Part shown: one piece after another, positions 7,814 to 8,838 of the stretch
Layout: each line of letters starts with the position of its first letter
Numbering within the stretch: the stretch's first letter is position 1
Assembly (NCBI GenBank): GCA_017379255.1
Contig: JAFNWZ010000186.1
Span: 1-8,838, forward strand
DNA length: 8,838 bases
DNA from: Akkermansia sp.
Lineage (GTDB): Bacteria; Verrucomicrobiota; Verrucomicrobiia; Verrucomicrobiales; Akkermansiaceae
Reading direction: 5' to 3'
Position numbers and translations under genes: made by a program
The notes under the pieces: generated by a model
Told to the model about the DNA's origin: nothing
Database searches by the model: none
What the model saw: only the letters and a program-made list of their open reading frames with translations

Positions 7814-7828
7814 GCGGCAAGTGCGGCA
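7814..7828 (+). repeat. Tandem GCGGCA repeat beside the operon -35, possible regulator site
   Basis: GCGGCA occurs twice at a 9-base period (7814-7819 and 7823-7828), immediately upstream of the transporter operon's -35. It overlaps an imperfectly usable inverted repeat AGTGC-G-GCACT (7820-7830). The position suits an activator site, but short repeats arise by chance; no regulator can be named. Confidence 0.2.
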
Positions 7829-7857
7829 CTCCTGCGTGTCAGACTGGAAAAATTAGC

Positions 7858-7887
7858 TTGCTTGCAGAGCTCATTTTGCGCTACACT
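7858..7887 (+). promoter_or_regulatory. Putative promoter of the PEGA lipoprotein gene
   Basis: TTGCTT (-35, 7858-7863), an 18-base spacer and TACACT (-10, 7882-7887). The -35 is poor and the -10 fair. The ATG follows the -10 by 7 bases, the same geometry as the divergent operon promoter, which suggests a leaderless transcript. Confidence 0.35.
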
Positions 7888-7894
7888 GGCCCGC

Positions 7895-8329
7895 ATGAAA
7901 AAGCCTTACTGCCTCCCGCTCGCTGCGTTGTTGCTTGTTTCCTGCGTGGGAACCAAGGAACTGACCATTATCACTGCGCCTGAAGGGGCAGAAATCACCA
8001 TTAACGGCGATTATGTGGGAAAAACCCCGCTGGTGACCGAAATTGCCCAGGATAAGACGCTGGGGATTGTGGCCCGTAAATCCGGGTACGAGATCGGCAC
8101 AGAGACACTGGTGCCTGTCACCAGTCCGTTCCTTTCCTTTGTGTGGACAGAGAATGACCCCAAGTCTAAATATATAGAAGAGGATTCGGTGACGATTCCG
8201 CTGAAGAAGATTCCTGCCCCCGCATCTTATACCCCCAGTGTGATGCCCCGGTACACAGGCGGCGGTGGCTCTACTTCCTCTGCTCTTCCTGAGGTACCCG
8301 CACTTCGCCCTATGCCGGATCTGGATTGA
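7895..8329 (+). CDS. Small PEGA-domain lipoprotein
   Basis: A 144-residue predicted lipoprotein of unknown role. The start is fixed by the signal sequence: MKKPYC, a hydrophobic core and a canonical lipobox LVSC with lipidated Cys17; the frame stays open far upstream but that part is not credible. One PEGA domain follows at about 23-75, with the name-giving motif TAPEGAEITINGDYVGKTPL (residues 27-46). PEGA domains are small beta-folds found on surface or envelope proteins, often linked with S-layer or cell-wall functions. After a segment with SPFLSFVWTEND, the last 30-odd residues are rich in Pro, Gly and Ser (GGGGS near 123-127), probably disordered. It is transcribed away from the transporter operon and in the same direction as rpsM, but a separate rpsM promoter follows, so functional linkage to translation is not implied. 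Confidence 0.85.
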   Translation: MKKPYCLPLAALLLVSCVGTKELTIITAPEGAEITINGDYVGKTPLVTEIAQDKTLGIVARKSGYEIGTETLVPVTSPFLSFVWTENDPKSKYIEEDSVTIPLKKIPAPASYTPSVMPRYTGGGGSTSSALPEVPALRPMPDLD

Positions 8330-8351
8330 TGATTTTGCCGCAGAAACAGGG

Positions 8352-8375
8352 TTGGGATATGGCTAAAAATCCCAA
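8352..8375 (+). other. Perfect 7-bp inverted repeat after the PEGA gene
   Basis: TTGGGAT and ATCCCAA flank a 10-base loop, 22 bases after the PEGA gene stop. No U-run follows on the plus strand, so it is at best a weak or factor-assisted transcription end, or an mRNA 3'-end stabiliser. It shares two bases with the next inverted repeat. Confidence 0.35.
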
Positions 8376-8397
8376 AATTACCCAAAGTTGTAATTTT
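8374..8397 (+). terminator. AT-rich 8-bp hairpin, possible weak terminator
   Basis: AAAATTAC and GTAATTTT pair perfectly around an 8-base loop; the 3' arm ends in a run of five T. The stem is AT-rich and there is no separate U-tract, so intrinsic termination would be weak. It may simply be part of the AT-rich stretch that sits upstream of the rpsM promoter and could act as an UP element. Confidence 0.25.
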
Positions 8398-8410
8398 TGC
8401 GAAATAATGC

Positions 8411-8438
8411 TTGCAAAAAGGCAGAAAGCGTGTAGAAT
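8411..8438 (+). promoter_or_regulatory. rpsM: Putative rpsM promoter
   Basis: TTGCAA (-35, 8411-8416), a 16-base spacer and TAGAAT (-10, 8433-8438, five of six consensus bases). The region just upstream (about 8389-8409) is rich in A/T runs, as expected for an UP element of a strongly expressed ribosomal operon. Transcription would start near 8445, giving a leader of about 59 bases. Confidence 0.55.
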
Positions 8439-8453
8439 CTGCGCCGACAAATT

Positions 8454-8469
8454 GCCACCACCCGGTGGC
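8454..8469 (+). promoter_or_regulatory. Perfect GC-rich hairpin in the rpsM leader
   Basis: GCCACC and GGTGGC form a perfect 6-bp stem around an ACCC loop, about 10 bases after the predicted transcription start and 34 bases before the ATG. In E. coli the operon starting with rpsM is controlled by S4 binding to its leader, so a leader structure here is a candidate for ribosomal-protein feedback. No pseudoknot like that of E. coli is evident. Confidence 0.45.
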
Positions 8470-8503
8470 GACCAACAATCATCACTAATAATAACACACC
8501 ACT

Positions 8504-8838
8504 ATGGCTCGTCTTTTCGGTATCGAAATTCCCAACGAGAAGCGCGTTGAGGCCTCCCTGTGCTACATCTACGGCATCGGGCCCTCCACGGCTAAGAAGG
8601 TGCTGGAGCAGGCTGGTATCTCCCCGGACCTCCGCACTGGCACGCTCTCTGACGCTCAGCTGACCAAGATTGTACAGGCTATCACCAGCAACAACATCCT
8701 CATCGAGGGTGACCTGCGCCGTGAGAAGCAGATGGCTCTCAAGCGTCTGACCAGCATCAACTGTCTGCGCGGCATCCGCCACCGCAAGGGTCTCCCCGTT
8801 CGCGGTCAGCGTACCCGCACCAACGCCCGCACCCGTAA
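8504..8838 (+). CDS. rpsM: 30S ribosomal protein S13, 3' end outside the window
   Basis: S13 sits in the head of the small ribosomal subunit, contacting the P-site tRNA and forming an intersubunit bridge with the large subunit. Codons 1-111 are present; the final two bases (AA) are the first two of codon 112, most likely the lysine of the universal 'NARTRKG' tail. The apparent TAA at the end of the window is out of frame and is not the stop. MARLFGIEIPNEKRVEASL and the H2TH region YIYGIGPSTAKKVLEQAGI (about 21-39) begin the protein; EGDLRREKQ and CLRGIRHRKGLPVRGQRTRT follow, all standard for S13. No Shine-Dalgarno motif precedes the ATG; instead the leader is A-rich, with A at -3 and -6. The next genes are expected to be rpsK, rpsD, rpoA and rplQ, outside the window. 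Confidence 0.98.
   Translation, partial: MARLFGIEIPNEKRVEASLCYIYGIGPSTAKKVLEQAGISPDLRTGTLSDAQLTKIVQAITSNNILIEGDLRREKQMALKRLTSINCLRGIRHRKGLPVRGQRTRTNARTR

Noticed and set aside
7385..7894. Upstream extension of the PEGA gene frame
   Set aside because: The extension is antisense to the binding-protein gene and would bury a clear lipoprotein signal sequence that starts at 7895.
8227..8782. Minus-strand open frames opposite the PEGA gene and rpsM
   Set aside because: They are shadows of strongly supported plus-strand genes and show no recognisable domain.
8836..8838. Apparent TAA stop at the end of the window
   Set aside because: It is out of frame with rpsM. In frame the window ends CGT then AA, so S13 continues past the edge.

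Overview
The window is about 57% GC and gene-dense, with no sign of mobile DNA. It looks like chromosomal core sequence from a Gram-negative, diderm bacterium: it encodes an LptD-type outer-membrane protein, two probable lipoproteins and ribosomal protein S13. My best guess at lineage is Verrucomicrobiota, Akkermansia-like. This rests on the general look of the proteins, the GC content, the absence of Shine-Dalgarno motifs and the ordinary sigma70-like promoters. It is an inference, not a proof.

Layout, read in the direction of transcription. From a divergent promoter region at 7778-7894, a four-gene unit runs leftward on the minus strand. It encodes a substrate-binding lipoprotein, an ABC ATPase and an inner-membrane permease (an SsuABC/TauABC/NrtABC-type importer), then a GlcD-like FAD-dependent 2-hydroxyacid dehydrogenase. 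The junctions are a 1-nt overlap and two 5-nt gaps, so this is almost certainly one operon. After a 110-base gap with its own plausible promoter, a second minus-strand unit holds a two-domain acyltransferase of the OlsF type (ornithine lipid synthesis). Only 35 bases later comes lptD, which runs off the left edge. Rightward from the divergent region are a small PEGA-domain lipoprotein and then, behind a separate promoter with a structured leader, rpsM (S13), which runs off the right edge and probably opens the rpsM-rpsK-rpsD-rpoA-rplQ cluster.

How the genes may work together. The importer probably brings in a small organic anion such as a sulfonate. The linked flavoprotein may oxidise that compound or a product of it, but neither substrate can be read from sequence. 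OlsF and LptD both shape the outer-membrane lipid layer, one by making aminolipid and the other by inserting lipopolysaccharide, so their pairing makes biological sense.

None of the eight starts has a Shine-Dalgarno motif in the 20 bases upstream. Two genes have a -10-like hexamer exactly 7 bases before the ATG, which would give leaderless mRNAs. I found no tRNA, rRNA, CRISPR array, insertion sequence, phage gene or clearly new system. Intergenic stretches are all shorter than 300 bases.
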